Assembly: GCF_029392815.1 (NCBI RefSeq)
Contig: NZ_CP113942.1
Coordinates: forward strand, 744,001 to 808,000
Reading direction: 5' to 3'
DNA from: Bifidobacterium sp. ESL0682
GTDB lineage: Bacteria; Actinomycetota; Actinomycetes; Actinomycetales; Bifidobacteriaceae
Length of the DNA: 64,000 bases
The position numbers and the translations under genes were made by a program. The notes under the pieces are model-generated. The model did no database searches and had not been told where the DNA came from. It saw only the letters and a list, made by a program, of their open reading frames with translations. Every line of letters begins with the position of its first letter. Position 1 is the stretch's first letter. Below are positions 1-8,804 of this stretch, piece by piece.

Positions 1-413
1 GTGGTGCGTTCCCGGCCGACAAGGCCACACTGAACAGCAACCAGTTCCTCAGCAAGACCACAGTGCGTGACTCCCGAAACATCGATGTGCCTTATTTCGG
101 TGGACAGCAGTTCAACCGTGTGCTTTCACACGCCGCTGAAAATGTGTCGGTTGGCTACCAGTATCTGCCGTTCGAGGTATACGCGAGAGGCGATTTTCGT
201 GCTACGGTCGGCCAGTCATACAAGTGGTCGAGCGCTGAACGGGCATGGCTCAAAGCGGAGGAACGGATTCAGGCCGGGCAAACGGATGCGGATGGCAAAC
301 CGTTGACTCCGCCGCAGCAGCCGGGTGCCAAGATCGGTCTGGCCGACGGCATGACCGCCTGGCAGAAAGACATCAAGGAATACGGCACCAATCAGGGCTT
401 CACCATGCAATAA
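1..413 (+). CDS. Sugar ABC transporter substrate-binding protein, C-terminal part
   Basis: The window opens inside this gene; about 136 C-terminal residues are readable from base 3 to the stop at 411-413. The segment GAFPADKATLNSN followed by YFGGQQFNRVLSHAAENV resembles the C-terminal lobe of CUT1-type extracellular carbohydrate-binding proteins, in which a bound substrate is delivered to a membrane permease pair. The N-terminus and any lipobox lie outside the window, so the substrate cannot be judged. It faces coaX tail to tail, with 92 bases between the two stops and no obvious terminator hairpin there. A family-level call from a fragment. Confidence 0.65.
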   Translation, partial: GAFPADKATLNSNQFLSKTTVRDSRNIDVPYFGGQQFNRVLSHAAENVSVGYQYLPFEVYARGDFRATVGQSYKWSSAERAWLKAEERIQAGQTDADGKPLTPPQQPGAKIGLADGMTAWQKDIKEYGTNQGFTMQ

Positions 414-505
414 CGCTGAGCAAGGTCCTTGTGGCCATTTCTGGCTTTTTGCAGTGGTACATTAAACCGATTACTTGCCGTACGAGTTCGTGGACCATTG
501 CTGTA

Positions 506-1279
506 TCACGAATTGAGATGGTAAATGAGGGACATGCCCTTGAAGATGAGATCGGGGTCGTAGATGTCAATAGCATCCGTGTCGTCTTTGAACATAGAGC
601 CAAGTCCGCCGGTGGCGACGACTTTGAAATGCTCATCGATTTCACGATGGAATTGCTCGATGGTGCGCTCGATGCCACCGAGGAAATTGTAGTAAAGGCC
701 TGCCTGCATGGCTGTTTTCGTACCTTTGGCGAGGATGGAATCAGGCTGAGTGATTTCCACTTCGGGCAGCTGCGCGGTGCCGGAGACCAGAGAACTGATG
801 GAGGTCTGCAACCCGGGGCTGATGAGGCCTGCGGTGATGGCCTTGTTGCCGTCGACGTAATTGAACGTGGTCGCCGTGCCGAAATCGGCCACCAACACCG
901 GACCGCCATAGACGCCGTAGGCGCCCACACAGTCTGCCAGGCAGTCCGCGCCCAATGATTTCGGGTCGTCCATGCGAATGGACAAACCGGACTTGATGCC
1001 CGGTCCCACGATCATCGGGTCGATATCAAGGAACTTGACGATGCTGGAACGAAAGGAATGCATGATCTGAGGGACCACGGAGGCGACGATGACGTCTTCC
1101 ACGTCCGCGGGGCTGTATCCGCCCGATTCGAGGAACTGGAGCAGCAGCAGGCCGTATTCGTCGCTGGTGCGGAAGGTCTTGGTCGTGATTCGCCAGGTAT
1201 CAGTGATGTTAGCGTCAGGAAAACCATCCACTACGCCGATTTCGATGTTCGTGTTGCCGATATCGATGGCCAGGAGCAT
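506..1279 (-). CDS. coaX: Type III pantothenate kinase
   Basis: Phosphorylates pantothenate with ATP, the first committed step of coenzyme A synthesis, in the cytosol. The 257-residue product has the CoaX signatures: N-terminal phosphate-binding LLAIDIGNTNIEIGV, a central GADCLADCVGAYG, the actin-fold motif DFGTATTFNYVD, and a C-terminal ATGGLGSMF. The frame extends 19 codons upstream, but I chose the ATG at 1277-1279 because the protein family starts at MLLAIDIGNTN and an AAGGAAAGG ribosome site lies 8 bases before it. Length is normal for type III kinases. It is transcribed away from the small membrane protein at 1412, so the gap at 1280-1411 holds divergent promoters. Confidence 0.93.
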   Translation of the reverse strand: MLLAIDIGNTNIEIGVVDGFPDANITDTWRITTKTFRTSDEYGLLLLQFLESGGYSPADVEDVIVASVVPQIMHSFRSSIVKFLDIDPMIVGPGIKSGLSIRMDDPKSLGADCLADCVGAYGVYGGPVLVADFGTATTFNYVDGNKAITAGLISPGLQTSISSLVSGTAQLPEVEITQPDSILAKGTKTAMQAGLYYNFLGGIERTIEQFHREIDEHFKVVATGGLGSMFKDDTDAIDIYDPDLIFKGMSLIYHLNS

Positions 1280-1376
1280 TTTGCCCGCCTTTCCTTGAAC
1301 TTCCTCGAGACGCAGGGCGACGTCATTATCTAACAATCGAGGTAATGAGCATGTGCGTGCTTTTATGATAGCGCGA

Positions 1377-1411
1377 TTGGTGAAAGTGGGGCCTCAACGT
1401 AAACTGGAAGT
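1377..1411 (+). promoter_or_regulatory. Predicted promoter, possibly leaderless
   Basis: TTGGTG (1377-1382), a 17-base spacer and TAAACT (1400-1405) resemble a sigma-70 promoter. The -10 box ends only 6 bases before the ATG at 1412, so the transcript would start at or next to the start codon. Confidence 0.4.
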
Positions 1412-1897
1412 ATGAAATCTCGCATCTGGTTAAGGGCTGCTATTCTGTTCACGCAAATCGCTCTGCTTTGTCTTATCGCTTGGGGAGCATTTTTGGTGTA
1501 CGTAGCCATTCCCGGAGTGCTGGTCAATTGGCCGTTGTTGGCGGGAATGAAGCCGTTGGCGGATGTGTCGGTGGTGGTCGGCGCTGTGTTGCTCGGCATT
1601 GTCGTCGTGTCCGTATTGAACCTCTTGTATGATGCGTTGGCGGCTGAGGACGATGCTCGCCAGCTGTGGCAGTTGAGGTTCCTGCGTTCGGTCATCGGAT
1701 TTGCTGAAATCTATATGCTGGTGACGTTCTTTCTGTTCTGGACATTTGCGCGATTGATGTCTTTTGGAATCTATGTTGTCGTGTTCCTCGTTGCGGTCGC
1801 GGAAATCGCCGCTATCTGGATGCTTACGGAATTCATCCATATCATCAGCAACCGTGTGGGCAATGACGGTATCTGGAAGCTGGATATGAAAGGGTAG
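1412..1897 (+). CDS. Small four-helix membrane protein (DUF2975-like)
   Basis: A 161-residue integral membrane protein with four hydrophobic segments, at roughly residues 8-33, 45-70, 95-115 and 118-145. The loop after helix 2 is charged (ALAAEDDARQLWQLR). Size, helix layout and the short polar loop resemble DUF2975 membrane proteins, which are often paired with a small HTH regulator; no such regulator is present here. There is no catalytic motif and I assign no function. The start is supported by the promoter-like TTGGTG-17-TAAACT just upstream rather than by a strong ribosome site. Confidence 0.6.
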   Translation: MKSRIWLRAAILFTQIALLCLIAWGAFLVYVAIPGVLVNWPLLAGMKPLADVSVVVGAVLLGIVVVSVLNLLYDALAAEDDARQLWQLRFLRSVIGFAEIYMLVTFFLFWTFARLMSFGIYVVVFLVAVAEIAAIWMLTEFIHIISNRVGNDGIWKLDMKG

Positions 1898-2010
1898 GGG
1901 AGACGGATGCTGATGGCATAAATCTATCGGTATTCATATAATTATGGATTGCAGACGACCCATATGGGCGGCTAGCGGATTCAATAATTACATCGATCAA
2001 AGAGGAATGT

Positions 2011-3795
2011 ATGCCTACCAATTCAGGTGCGTACGGCGAAAACGACGCAACCGACAAGAAAACAACAGGCACAGCCGGCAACGAGACAGCGGCCGATAAT
2101 ACAAGGTCTACGGGCGCGAATGGTGATGCTGCCAACGCAAATGGGGCCGATACCGCCGCAAACCTTGGTACTGAGGCGAATAATACGGCCAGTACCGATG
2201 AAACACTCAATGCGCATGTCAAAGGCGGATCGAGCGGTAATGGCGGCAAGCCAGGCAACAAGAAGAAAGGCTGGATCTGGGCCGTCGTAGCTGTAGTCGT
2301 TGTGGTGGCGCTTATCGTTGCTTTCGTAGTGGTTCGCAGCAATCAAAAGGCCAGTAATACGGCCGCTGAAGGTCATAAGGCCGATTCGGTGACCGTCGGG
2401 CTCAAGCTTGCGCCTACGAATCTTGATATTCGCAACCAGTCCGGTTCTTCGCTCGACCAGTTGCTCGTCGGCAATGTCTATGAAGGGCTGGTCGCCCGTG
2501 ATTCCGAGAACAAGGTCGTGCCGGGGCTGGCCAAAAGCTGGGAGAAGAGTGCCAACGGTACAAGCTATACATTCCATCTGAACAAAGGCATGACCTTCTC
2601 CAACGGCGACAAACTTGATGCCGACGATGTGGCATGGTCCATCAACGAATTGATGACCAAGCATTATCACGATTCCGAATCGCTGATGAACTTCAAATCA
2701 GTGACGGCCACCGATGCCGATACCGTCAAACTCGATCTGACCGCGCCTTACGACAACTTGCTGTGGGTGCTGGCCTGCCGGCCGGGACTGGTGTTCGACA
2801 AGGATGCCAACTACGACATGAAGACGCAGGCGGTCGGCTCTGGGCCATATACCGTCGCCAAGTTCGTGCCGGACGATTCCATTACCCTGAAGGCCAATCC
2901 GCGCTATTGGGGCGCGCATAAGGCCAAAACCGCTACCATCGTGCTGCGCTATTTCGCCGATGACAACGCGGCCGTCAATGCCTTGAAATCCGGGGACGTT
3001 CAGGTGCTTGCACCGGTGACCGAGAACCTTGCGGCACCTTTTGTGAAAGACAGCGCCCATTATCGCGTTGCTGCGGGTGACGACACCGACAAGTATGTGC
3101 TCGCCATGAACTCCAAGGGGGCCAAGACCTCGGATGTGCGTGTGCGTCAGGCCATCCGCTACGCCATCGACCATAAGCAGCTCATCGCCTCGCGCGGCGG
3201 GGCCGACAAGCCGCTGGGTGGGCCGATTCCTTCGCTCGACCCCGGCTATGAGGACCTGACTGGCCTTTACCCGCACAATGTAGCCAAGGCCAAGGCGCTG
3301 ATGAAGGAAGCCGGCTATACGCCCGATCATCCACTCGAGCTGCGGTTGACCTATGCCAACACCTACGGCACCGAGCTCGGCGATCAGCTGCGCAGTCAGC
3401 TGAAACCCATCGGCATCGACCTTAAGGTCGATGTGGTCGAGTTCTCGACGTGGCTGCAGGATGTGCTGAAAAACAAGGACTACGACCTGTCGTTGGTCGA
3501 CCACAACGAAAGCCATGACTTCTCGCAGTGGGTGAACGACGAGTACTACTACAACTACAGCAACCAGAAGGTCAAGGACTACTACAACCAGGCAATGGCC
3601 GCCTCCAGCGACTCCCAGCGTGACGCATTGTTGGCCAAAGCCGCCCGCGTGGTGAGTGAGGACGCGCCGGCTGACTGGCTCTTCAACTATCGCATCACCA
3701 CGGCGATGAAGACGGGCGTGTCTGGCTTCCCGCTCAATCTGAACCAGACGTTGCTGCCGCTATACAACGTGACGTACAGGACGTCAGTCAAGTAG
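2011..3795 (+). CDS. Peptide/nickel-type ABC transporter substrate-binding protein, membrane-anchored
   Basis: A family 5 (SBP_bac_5, OppA/DppA-like) solute-binding protein of 594 residues, first gene of a five-gene importer cluster. Residues 1-83 are a polar Thr/Asn/Gly/Ala-rich stretch. Lysines 84-86 precede one hydrophobic helix (about 87-108), and the binding fold follows from about 125 (VGLKLAPTNLDIRNQSG; VPGLAKSWEKSANGTSYTFHL; VRQAIRYAIDHKQLI). There is no signal-peptidase II lipobox. The positive charges before the helix put the long N-terminus inside and the binding domain outside, tethered by the helix. That is unusual, since Gram-positive binding proteins are normally lipoproteins. 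AGAGGA precedes the ATG. The ligand is probably an oligopeptide, but this is not proven. Confidence 0.88.
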   Translation: MPTNSGAYGENDATDKKTTGTAGNETAADNTRSTGANGDAANANGADTAANLGTEANNTASTDETLNAHVKGGSSGNGGKPGNKKKGWIWAVVAVVVVVALIVAFVVVRSNQKASNTAAEGHKADSVTVGLKLAPTNLDIRNQSGSSLDQLLVGNVYEGLVARDSENKVVPGLAKSWEKSANGTSYTFHLNKGMTFSNGDKLDADDVAWSINELMTKHYHDSESLMNFKSVTATDADTVKLDLTAPYDNLLWVLACRPGLVFDKDANYDMKTQAVGSGPYTVAKFVPDDSITLKANPRYWGAHKAKTATIVLRYFADDNAAVNALKSGDVQVLAPVTENLAAPFVKDSAHYRVAAGDDTDKYVLAMNSKGAKTSDVRVRQAIRYAIDHKQLIASRGGADKPLGGPIPSLDPGYEDLTGLYPHNVAKAKALMKEAGYTPDHPLELRLTYANTYGTELGDQLRSQLKPIGIDLKVDVVEFSTWLQDVLKNKDYDLSLVDHNESHDFSQWVNDEYYYNYSNQKVKDYYNQAMAASSDSQRDALLAKAARVVSEDAPADWLFNYRITTAMKTGVSGFPLNLNQTLLPLYNVTYRTSVK

Positions 3796-3920
3796 CGGAT
3801 ACTACAAGGACATGCAGTTCCATAGTCGATAATGAAGATACATGAAAAATCAAGGAATCCGAGGCAAAAGGCTGGTTTTGCTCGCATCTTCGGCTATGGA
3901 TTGAATAGGTAAGGTGACAT

Positions 3921-4892
3921 ATGCGATTCGTCATTCGACGTTTCCTGCTGTTTGTGGCGGCGCTGCTTGCCATTTCGGTGGTGATTTTCGCGGCGTTGCG
4001 CATCCTGCCGGGTGATGTGGCCAGTGTGATGGCCGGACTCAATGCGCCTCCGGAACGTGTGGCGCAGTTGCGCTCGCAGATGGGACTTGACCGGCCGCTG
4101 ACGGTGCAATATTTCAGCTGGATGGGCGGTTTGTTACATGGTGACTTCGGTACGTCGCTGCTGACCGGCCGCTCCATTAGCTCCACAGTTGCCATGCGTG
4201 CTTCCGTTACGTTTCCACTCATTGTGCTGGGCCTTGTGGTCGCGCTTGCCATCGGCCTGACGCTTGGGGTTGTGTCCACGTTGTCTACTCATGCGGCAGT
4301 GCGTTCTGTGTTCCATTTTGTCGCCATCGTTGGCGGTGCCATTCCCGCGCTGTGGGGAGGGCTGCTGCTGATTCTGCTCTTCGGTCGCGGTACCGGACTG
4401 TTGGGCATCCTGCCCTCGCAAGGGTTCCCCGAGGCGGGTTGGGACAATTTCGGTTCGGCGCTGACCTCGCTGGTGTTGCCGGCATTGACGGTCGGCATCA
4501 TCGACGGTGCCAGCCTCATGCGCTATACGCGTTCGGCGCTGGGCGAGGTGATGAACAGCGGCTACATGGATCAGGCGATGGCCTGCGGCTATACGCGCCG
4601 TCAGGCTGCGCTCAAGGTCGGACTGAGGCTGGCGACGCCTCAGCTGGTGAGTGTGGTCGGGCTGATGTTTGCCGGCATGATTACTGGCGTCATGGTCATT
4701 GAAAATCTCTTCGCACTTCCGGGCATTGGCGCAGGTCTGGTCACCGATCTCGGCAACCGCGATCTGATTGCGGTGCAAAGCGAGCTCTTCATGCTGGCCG
4801 CGTTCTTCCTGTTCGTCGGTTTCCTCGTCGATCTGCTGCATCGCTTCCTCGACCCGCGTTTGAAGCACGCCGTGCAGGGAGGTGCGCAATGA
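3921..4892 (+). CDS. Peptide/nickel-type ABC transporter permease (DppB-like)
   Basis: A 323-residue inner permease of the Dpp/Opp class. An N-terminal helix (FVIRRFLLFVAALLAISVVIF) is followed by the conserved ILPGDVASVMAG region. Later helices enclose the ATPase-contact loop near residue 215-235 (MDQAMACGYTRRQAALKVG) and the family motif VVIENLFALPGIGAGLV. About six membrane spans. AAGGTGA lies just before the ATG. The 125 bases separating it from the binding-protein gene contain only a weak GCAAAA/TTTTGC hairpin, so partial read-through from the binding-protein gene is plausible. It overlaps the next permease by ATGA. Confidence 0.9.
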   Translation: MRFVIRRFLLFVAALLAISVVIFAALRILPGDVASVMAGLNAPPERVAQLRSQMGLDRPLTVQYFSWMGGLLHGDFGTSLLTGRSISSTVAMRASVTFPLIVLGLVVALAIGLTLGVVSTLSTHAAVRSVFHFVAIVGGAIPALWGGLLLILLFGRGTGLLGILPSQGFPEAGWDNFGSALTSLVLPALTVGIIDGASLMRYTRSALGEVMNSGYMDQAMACGYTRRQAALKVGLRLATPQLVSVVGLMFAGMITGVMVIENLFALPGIGAGLVTDLGNRDLIAVQSELFMLAAFFLFVGFLVDLLHRFLDPRLKHAVQGGAQ

Positions 4893-5821
4893 CGAGAAAC
4901 AATGAACACAGTGCGTCTGAAACGGTGCGAACCAACAATGCACCAGCAAATATGGGAACGAAAGCTTCGAGCAAATTCACTGTCGTATTGCGTTCTATTT
5001 GGCGACGCGGTGAAGGCAAGTTCGCATTGATTGTGCTGGCGTTGTGGCTTGCGGTTTCGCTGCTTTCACTGGTTTGGACTCCGAAATCACTATGGGCGAC
5101 CGACGGCTATCACGTCTGGGCGAAACCGTCTGCTGCTCACTGGCTAGGCACTGATGGAACCGGAGCAGACGTGTTCAGCTGGCTGATGGCCGGCGCGCGC
5201 ACCAACCTTTTCATCGCCGTTCTGGCTGTGGTCTTCGCCGGAGCGCTGGGCATATTGCTGATGAGCGCGATGGTCTCGCGCAGTTCGGCTCTGTCGAATG
5301 TTTCGGTGGTTGCTGTGGATGCTCTGATTTCGATCCCGACCGTGCTGATTGCTCTGATTCTGGCCGTTCCGATGGGTGCCTCGGTTGTGGTCATCATCAT
5401 CGCCTGTGGCATCGGCTATGGTCTCAACCTGGCGCGTATAGCACGCCCCCAGGCGTTGCTCGCAGCCAATTCCGACTATGTCGCTTCTGCTCTTTCCTAC
5501 GGTGCTTCGGGCTTTTCGGTGATATGGCACCATATCCTGCCCAACGCGATGCCGACCATCATGGTTCAGCTTTCGCTATCCGCCGGCACTGCGGTGCTTG
5601 CCGAATCCGGTTTGACCTATCTCGGTGTCGGCGTCCCGAGCGGCGTGCCGAGCTGGGGTCATTCGCTGGCCACGTCGGTCAAGTTCATCAACGTCTATCC
5701 GCTGACCGTGCTCTGGCCAGGCCTCATCGTCACGATTGTGGTCGTGGCACTGAACGTCTTCGGCGACGTGCTGCGCGATGTCATCGATCCGGTCACGAAT
5801 CCGGAATTGCGGGAGGTGTGA
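4889..5821 (+). CDS. Peptide/nickel-type ABC transporter permease (DppC-like)
   Basis: A 310-residue second permease of the importer. It has a polar N-terminus of about 40 residues, a first helix (FALIVLALWLAVSLLSLVW), the periplasmic motif HWLGTDGTGADVFSWLMAGAR typical of DppC/OppC, and the coupling loop DYVASALSYGASGFSVIWHHILPNA shortened to its family core. It ends with a hydrophobic segment and NVFGDVLRDVIDP, the usual DppC tail. Translation is coupled to the upstream permease (ATGA overlap) and to the downstream ATPase (the stop overlaps its start at 5821). It should pair with the DppB-like protein to form the membrane channel. Confidence 0.9.
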   Translation: MTRNNEHSASETVRTNNAPANMGTKASSKFTVVLRSIWRRGEGKFALIVLALWLAVSLLSLVWTPKSLWATDGYHVWAKPSAAHWLGTDGTGADVFSWLMAGARTNLFIAVLAVVFAGALGILLMSAMVSRSSALSNVSVVAVDALISIPTVLIALILAVPMGASVVVIIIACGIGYGLNLARIARPQALLAANSDYVASALSYGASGFSVIWHHILPNAMPTIMVQLSLSAGTAVLAESGLTYLGVGVPSGVPSWGHSLATSVKFINVYPLTVLWPGLIVTIVVVALNVFGDVLRDVIDPVTNPELREV

Positions 5822-6612
5822 TGATGGGTGTTGATGTCAATAAGCTTGGTATTTCCATTGGCGGCAAGTCGATTGTCCGCGATGTCAATGTGCATATCGG
5901 CGACGGCGAGCGGGTCGGTCTCATTGGTTCCTCCGGATCCGGAAAGTCCATGATTTCCAAGGCCATGCTCGGTTTGCTGCCGATAAATGCGCAGACGGAA
6001 GGTTCCGTCATTCTTGGTGATACTCAGGTCGTCGGAGCGGACGAAACCGTTCTCGCAGGCCTGCGTGGGCGCTATGTCGGTGCGGTATTCCAGAATCCTG
6101 CCTCATCACTGAATCCCGTCTTGACCGTTGGTAAACAGATTGAATTGCCGCTGAAACTCCACTATGACTTGGATAAGGCCGATCGCCAAGCACGCGTCTC
6201 CGCGATGCTGGAAAAGGTCGGACTTGACGCTACTGTGGCGAAAAAATACCCAAGCGAGCTCTCCGGCGGCCAACAGCAGCGCGTCGGTATCGCCACCGCT
6301 TTGATCACTTCACCGCGTCTGATTATCGCCGATGAACCTACAACGGCGCTCGATTCCATCACGCAGCGCCAGATTGTTGATTTGCTGGTCTCGTTGGTCG
6401 ACAAGGCCGGTGCTTCGATGCTGTTCATCACTCATGACTTTTCGGTGCTCGCCCGTGCCACGACGCGTTGCTATGTGCTTGACGGTGGGCGAATTGTGGA
6501 GTCGGGAAACACTGCTGATTTGCTGGAGCATCCGCAAGGTGAACAGACGAAGAAGCTGGTCGCAGCCGCTAGAGAATTGACATTGCAGAGGAAGCAGAAT
6601 CGCGATGACTGA
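5821..6612 (+). CDS. Peptide/nickel-type ABC transporter ATPase (DppD-like)
   Basis: A 263-residue nucleotide-binding protein. Walker A is GSSGSGKSM, the Q-loop lies at GAVFQNPASSLNP, the signature motif is LSGGQQQRVGIATAL, Walker B is LIIADEPTTALD and the switch histidine is in FITHDFSVL. QNPASSLNP is characteristic of the Opp/Dpp ATPase subfamily. Two ATG codons stand in tandem; the one at 5824 has better spacing (7 bases) from GGGAGG, and 5821 is kept as the longer option. It lacks the C-terminal cysteine-rich Oligo_HPY extension often found in DppD, so the subunit is compact. Confidence 0.9.
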   Translation: MMGVDVNKLGISIGGKSIVRDVNVHIGDGERVGLIGSSGSGKSMISKAMLGLLPINAQTEGSVILGDTQVVGADETVLAGLRGRYVGAVFQNPASSLNPVLTVGKQIELPLKLHYDLDKADRQARVSAMLEKVGLDATVAKKYPSELSGGQQQRVGIATALITSPRLIIADEPTTALDSITQRQIVDLLVSLVDKAGASMLFITHDFSVLARATTRCYVLDGGRIVESGNTADLLEHPQGEQTKKLVAAARELTLQRKQNRDD

Positions 6613-7390
6613 ACCACAGGTATTGCTGACGGGCAATGGCATTACCCGTATTTTCGGCAAAGGCAATGAACGTCAAACGGCTCTCGACGATGTCAGTGTC
6701 GAAGTGCGTGCGGGAGAGTGCCTTGCGCTGATTGGCGGTTCCGGTTCGGGCAAGTCTACGCTGACCCGCATTCTGCTGGGGCTTGACCGGCCTACTTCAG
6801 GAACGGTGACATTTGAAGATGAATCCGTTGATGGCAGCAAATCGGTCGGATACCAAGCTCTGCGTCGTGAATCAAGCCTTGTGTTCCAGAGCCCGTTCAC
6901 CTCACTTGACCCTCGTTGGACGGTGGCCAAGTCGGTGGCGGAACCATTGAAAATCCAACATAAGTATGCGAAAATCGACGGTTCGGATATCGACCGGAAA
7001 GTGCATGAGTCGTTGTCTCTGGTCGGTCTCGATCCCAATGAATTTCTGAGCCGTTATCCGGTCGACCTTTCTGGAGGACAGGCGCAACGTGTTGCCATAG
7101 CCCGTGCTTTGGTCACCGATCCCAAGCTCATCGTCGCCGACGAGCCGATGAGTGCCATCGATGTGGCAGCGCGTCTGCAGATTCTTAAGGCATTCGCCGC
7201 CATTCGCAAATCGCGCCCGGACACGGCCATCATCATGATTTCGCATGATCTGGGTGTGGTCCAGCACATCGCCGACCGTATCGTCGTGCTTCACCATGGC
7301 AAGATGGTGGAAAGCGGTACAACAGATGACGTATTGAACCGGCCGAAAGCCGCCTATACCCGTGAGCTGGTTGCGGCTGCGTCTTTGTAG
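6605..7390 (+). CDS. Peptide/nickel-type ABC transporter ATPase (DppF-like)
   Basis: A 261-residue second ATPase of the importer, overlapping the first by 8 bases, so probably translationally coupled. Walker A GGSGSGKSTLT, Q-loop VFQSPFTSLDPRWTV, signature LSGGQAQRVAIARAL, Walker B LIVADEPMSAIDV and switch region MISHDLGVVQHIADR are all intact. QSPFTSLDPR and the APMSAID-type D-loop fit DppF/OppF. With the DppD-like protein it would form the heterodimeric motor. The operon ends at the hairpin at 7432-7467. Confidence 0.9.
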   Translation: MTEPQVLLTGNGITRIFGKGNERQTALDDVSVEVRAGECLALIGGSGSGKSTLTRILLGLDRPTSGTVTFEDESVDGSKSVGYQALRRESSLVFQSPFTSLDPRWTVAKSVAEPLKIQHKYAKIDGSDIDRKVHESLSLVGLDPNEFLSRYPVDLSGGQAQRVAIARALVTDPKLIVADEPMSAIDVAARLQILKAFAAIRKSRPDTAIIMISHDLGVVQHIADRIVVLHHGKMVESGTTDDVLNRPKAAYTRELVAAASL

Positions 7391-7431
7391 TGGGACCGGA
7401 TGTTTCCTGATAATATTGTCGAATTGCGGCG

Positions 7432-7467
7432 GTCTGTCTCATACGTTTTGGTATGTATGAGACAGAC
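7432..7467. terminator. Bidirectional hairpin between convergent genes
   Basis: Perfect 13-bp arms GTCTGTCTCATAC (7432-7444) and GTATGAGACAGAC (7455-7467) with a 10-base loop. It sits between the end of the ABC operon and the end of the dehydrogenase gene. There is no long T run, so the termination strength is uncertain. Confidence 0.6.
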
Positions 7468-7489
7468 TTCCCATGAGTGGCGGTATGCG

Positions 7490-8482
7490 CTATTCCACGA
7501 CATTGAAACGCTCGCCGTTGCAGAAGGCGAGGATTGAACGCGCGAGTTGGCGCGAGAGGTCACGATAGGCGTCATCGGCACGCCACGCGACGTGCGGGGT
7601 AAGAATCGTGTTCGGAACTGAGCGCAGGGGGTCGTCGGCCGGTAGCGGTTCCTTGTCGAAAACGTCGATGGCGGCCTTGATGTCGCCGCGTTTAAGCCTG
7701 TTGACCAATGCGCCTGGTTCGATGAGCTCGGCGCGTGCCGTGTTGATGAAGTAGCTGCCCGGCTTGAGCTGGTCCAGATCAGCGGCGGTGATGACCCCTT
7801 GCGTTTCGTCGTTAAGCGGCATATGAAGACTCACGATATCTGAATGTGCCATGACTTCGCCGATGGTATCGACACGCGTTGCGCCCAACGAGCGTGCAGT
7901 GGCGGCATTGACGTGCGAATTCCATACCAGCGTGTGCATGCCGAACCCGTCGGCGATGCGGGCGACGGTCTGGCCGATGCCGCCGAAGCCGATGAGTCCG
8001 AGGGTCTTGTCTTTGAGCGAGGTGCCTTCAAGTCCGGTCCAGTTGCTTTCGCGGATGCTGCGGTCCATGGCGCCGACCGAGCGTGCGAGTTCGAAAATAA
8101 GCGCAAACGTATACTCTGCAACGGTCTCGTCGCCATAATGGACGGTGTTGCACACGCGGATACCCATTTCCTTCGTGCGTTTGAGGTCGATGAAATTGGC
8201 GACGCCGGTGCCGCCGAAGACAAAGCAGCGTACGTGGGTGCCGAGTTCCTCAAGCAACTTGCCGGTGACATGGAAGCCGATGACCACGACGATATCGGCG
8301 TCTTTGCAACGTTCGACGATGGTCTCAGGGTCGATGTTGAAATCCTTGTATATCCTCACACGAGCGACATTGTGCAGTATGCGCATGCTCGTGGCGATTG
8401 GCTGGTACATGGCCTCGAACATCGAGGGGATGACCACCAGCGGCAGTTCGGTGTGTTCGGATTGCGTTTCGATATACTCCAT
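7490..8482 (-). CDS. D-isomer-specific 2-hydroxyacid dehydrogenase
   Basis: An NAD-dependent D-2-hydroxyacid dehydrogenase, about 330 residues, which would interconvert a 2-hydroxyacid and its 2-ketoacid. The Rossmann nucleotide site is GLIGFGGIGQTVARIADGFG. The catalytic Arg is in FINTARAELIEPG, the Glu in DVFDKEPLP and the His in LTPHVAWRADD. Substrate is not predictable; glyoxylate, phosphoglycerate-like or branched ketoacids are all handled by this family. The frame extends to 8527 without a ribosome site. I prefer the ATG at 8480-8482, where TATCCT ends 7 bases upstream and could be the -10 of a leaderless promoter. The start is therefore uncertain. Confidence 0.85.
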   Translation of the reverse strand: MEYIETQSEHTELPLVVIPSMFEAMYQPIATSMRILHNVARVRIYKDFNIDPETIVERCKDADIVVVIGFHVTGKLLEELGTHVRCFVFGGTGVANFIDLKRTKEMGIRVCNTVHYGDETVAEYTFALIFELARSVGAMDRSIRESNWTGLEGTSLKDKTLGLIGFGGIGQTVARIADGFGMHTLVWNSHVNAATARSLGATRVDTIGEVMAHSDIVSLHMPLNDETQGVITAADLDQLKPGSYFINTARAELIEPGALVNRLKRGDIKAAIDVFDKEPLPADDPLRSVPNTILTPHVAWRADDAYRDLSRQLARSILAFCNGERFNVVE

Positions 8483-8804
8483 ACCCCCAAGGATAATTCC
8501 GCCTCTGGCCCATGGAAGGTGAACCATTCATTTTGGTCGAATAGTCATGGATTGGTATGTTCGCGAGTCCCGGTGGGCGTCTGTCTGCGTGTCTCAGCCT
8601 CGAGCAAATCAACGTTTCGTCCGTGATGTTGACTGTTTGTGTAATGTCAAATGTCGACTTGAGCGACGGGTTGCGTGTCCAACTTCTATGCCAGATGAGA
8701 GCCGCTTTGATGGGGTTCCTAGGGTTGACAGATGTATTGCTTTTCTTGTATGCTATAACGTATAGCAGTTATGTATTGGCGGATAGGCGTTGAAGGAGAT
8801 TGGC
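8483..8804. other. Divergent intergenic region before the toxin-antitoxin pair
   Basis: About 320 bases without a convincing gene. It separates the dehydrogenase (leftward) from the antitoxin (rightward), so it must hold both promoters. The right end has the TTGACA promoter and palindrome listed separately; nothing else stands out. Confidence 0.5.
8725..8766 (+). promoter_or_regulatory. Toxin-antitoxin promoter with overlapping palindromic operator
   Basis: A consensus TTGACA (8725-8730), an 18-base spacer and TATGCT (8749-8754) make a strong promoter. The inverted repeat GCTATA-ACG-TATAGC (8752-8766) overlaps the -10 and the start region. That placement fits autorepression by the ribbon-helix-helix antitoxin encoded just downstream. 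Confidence 0.6.
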
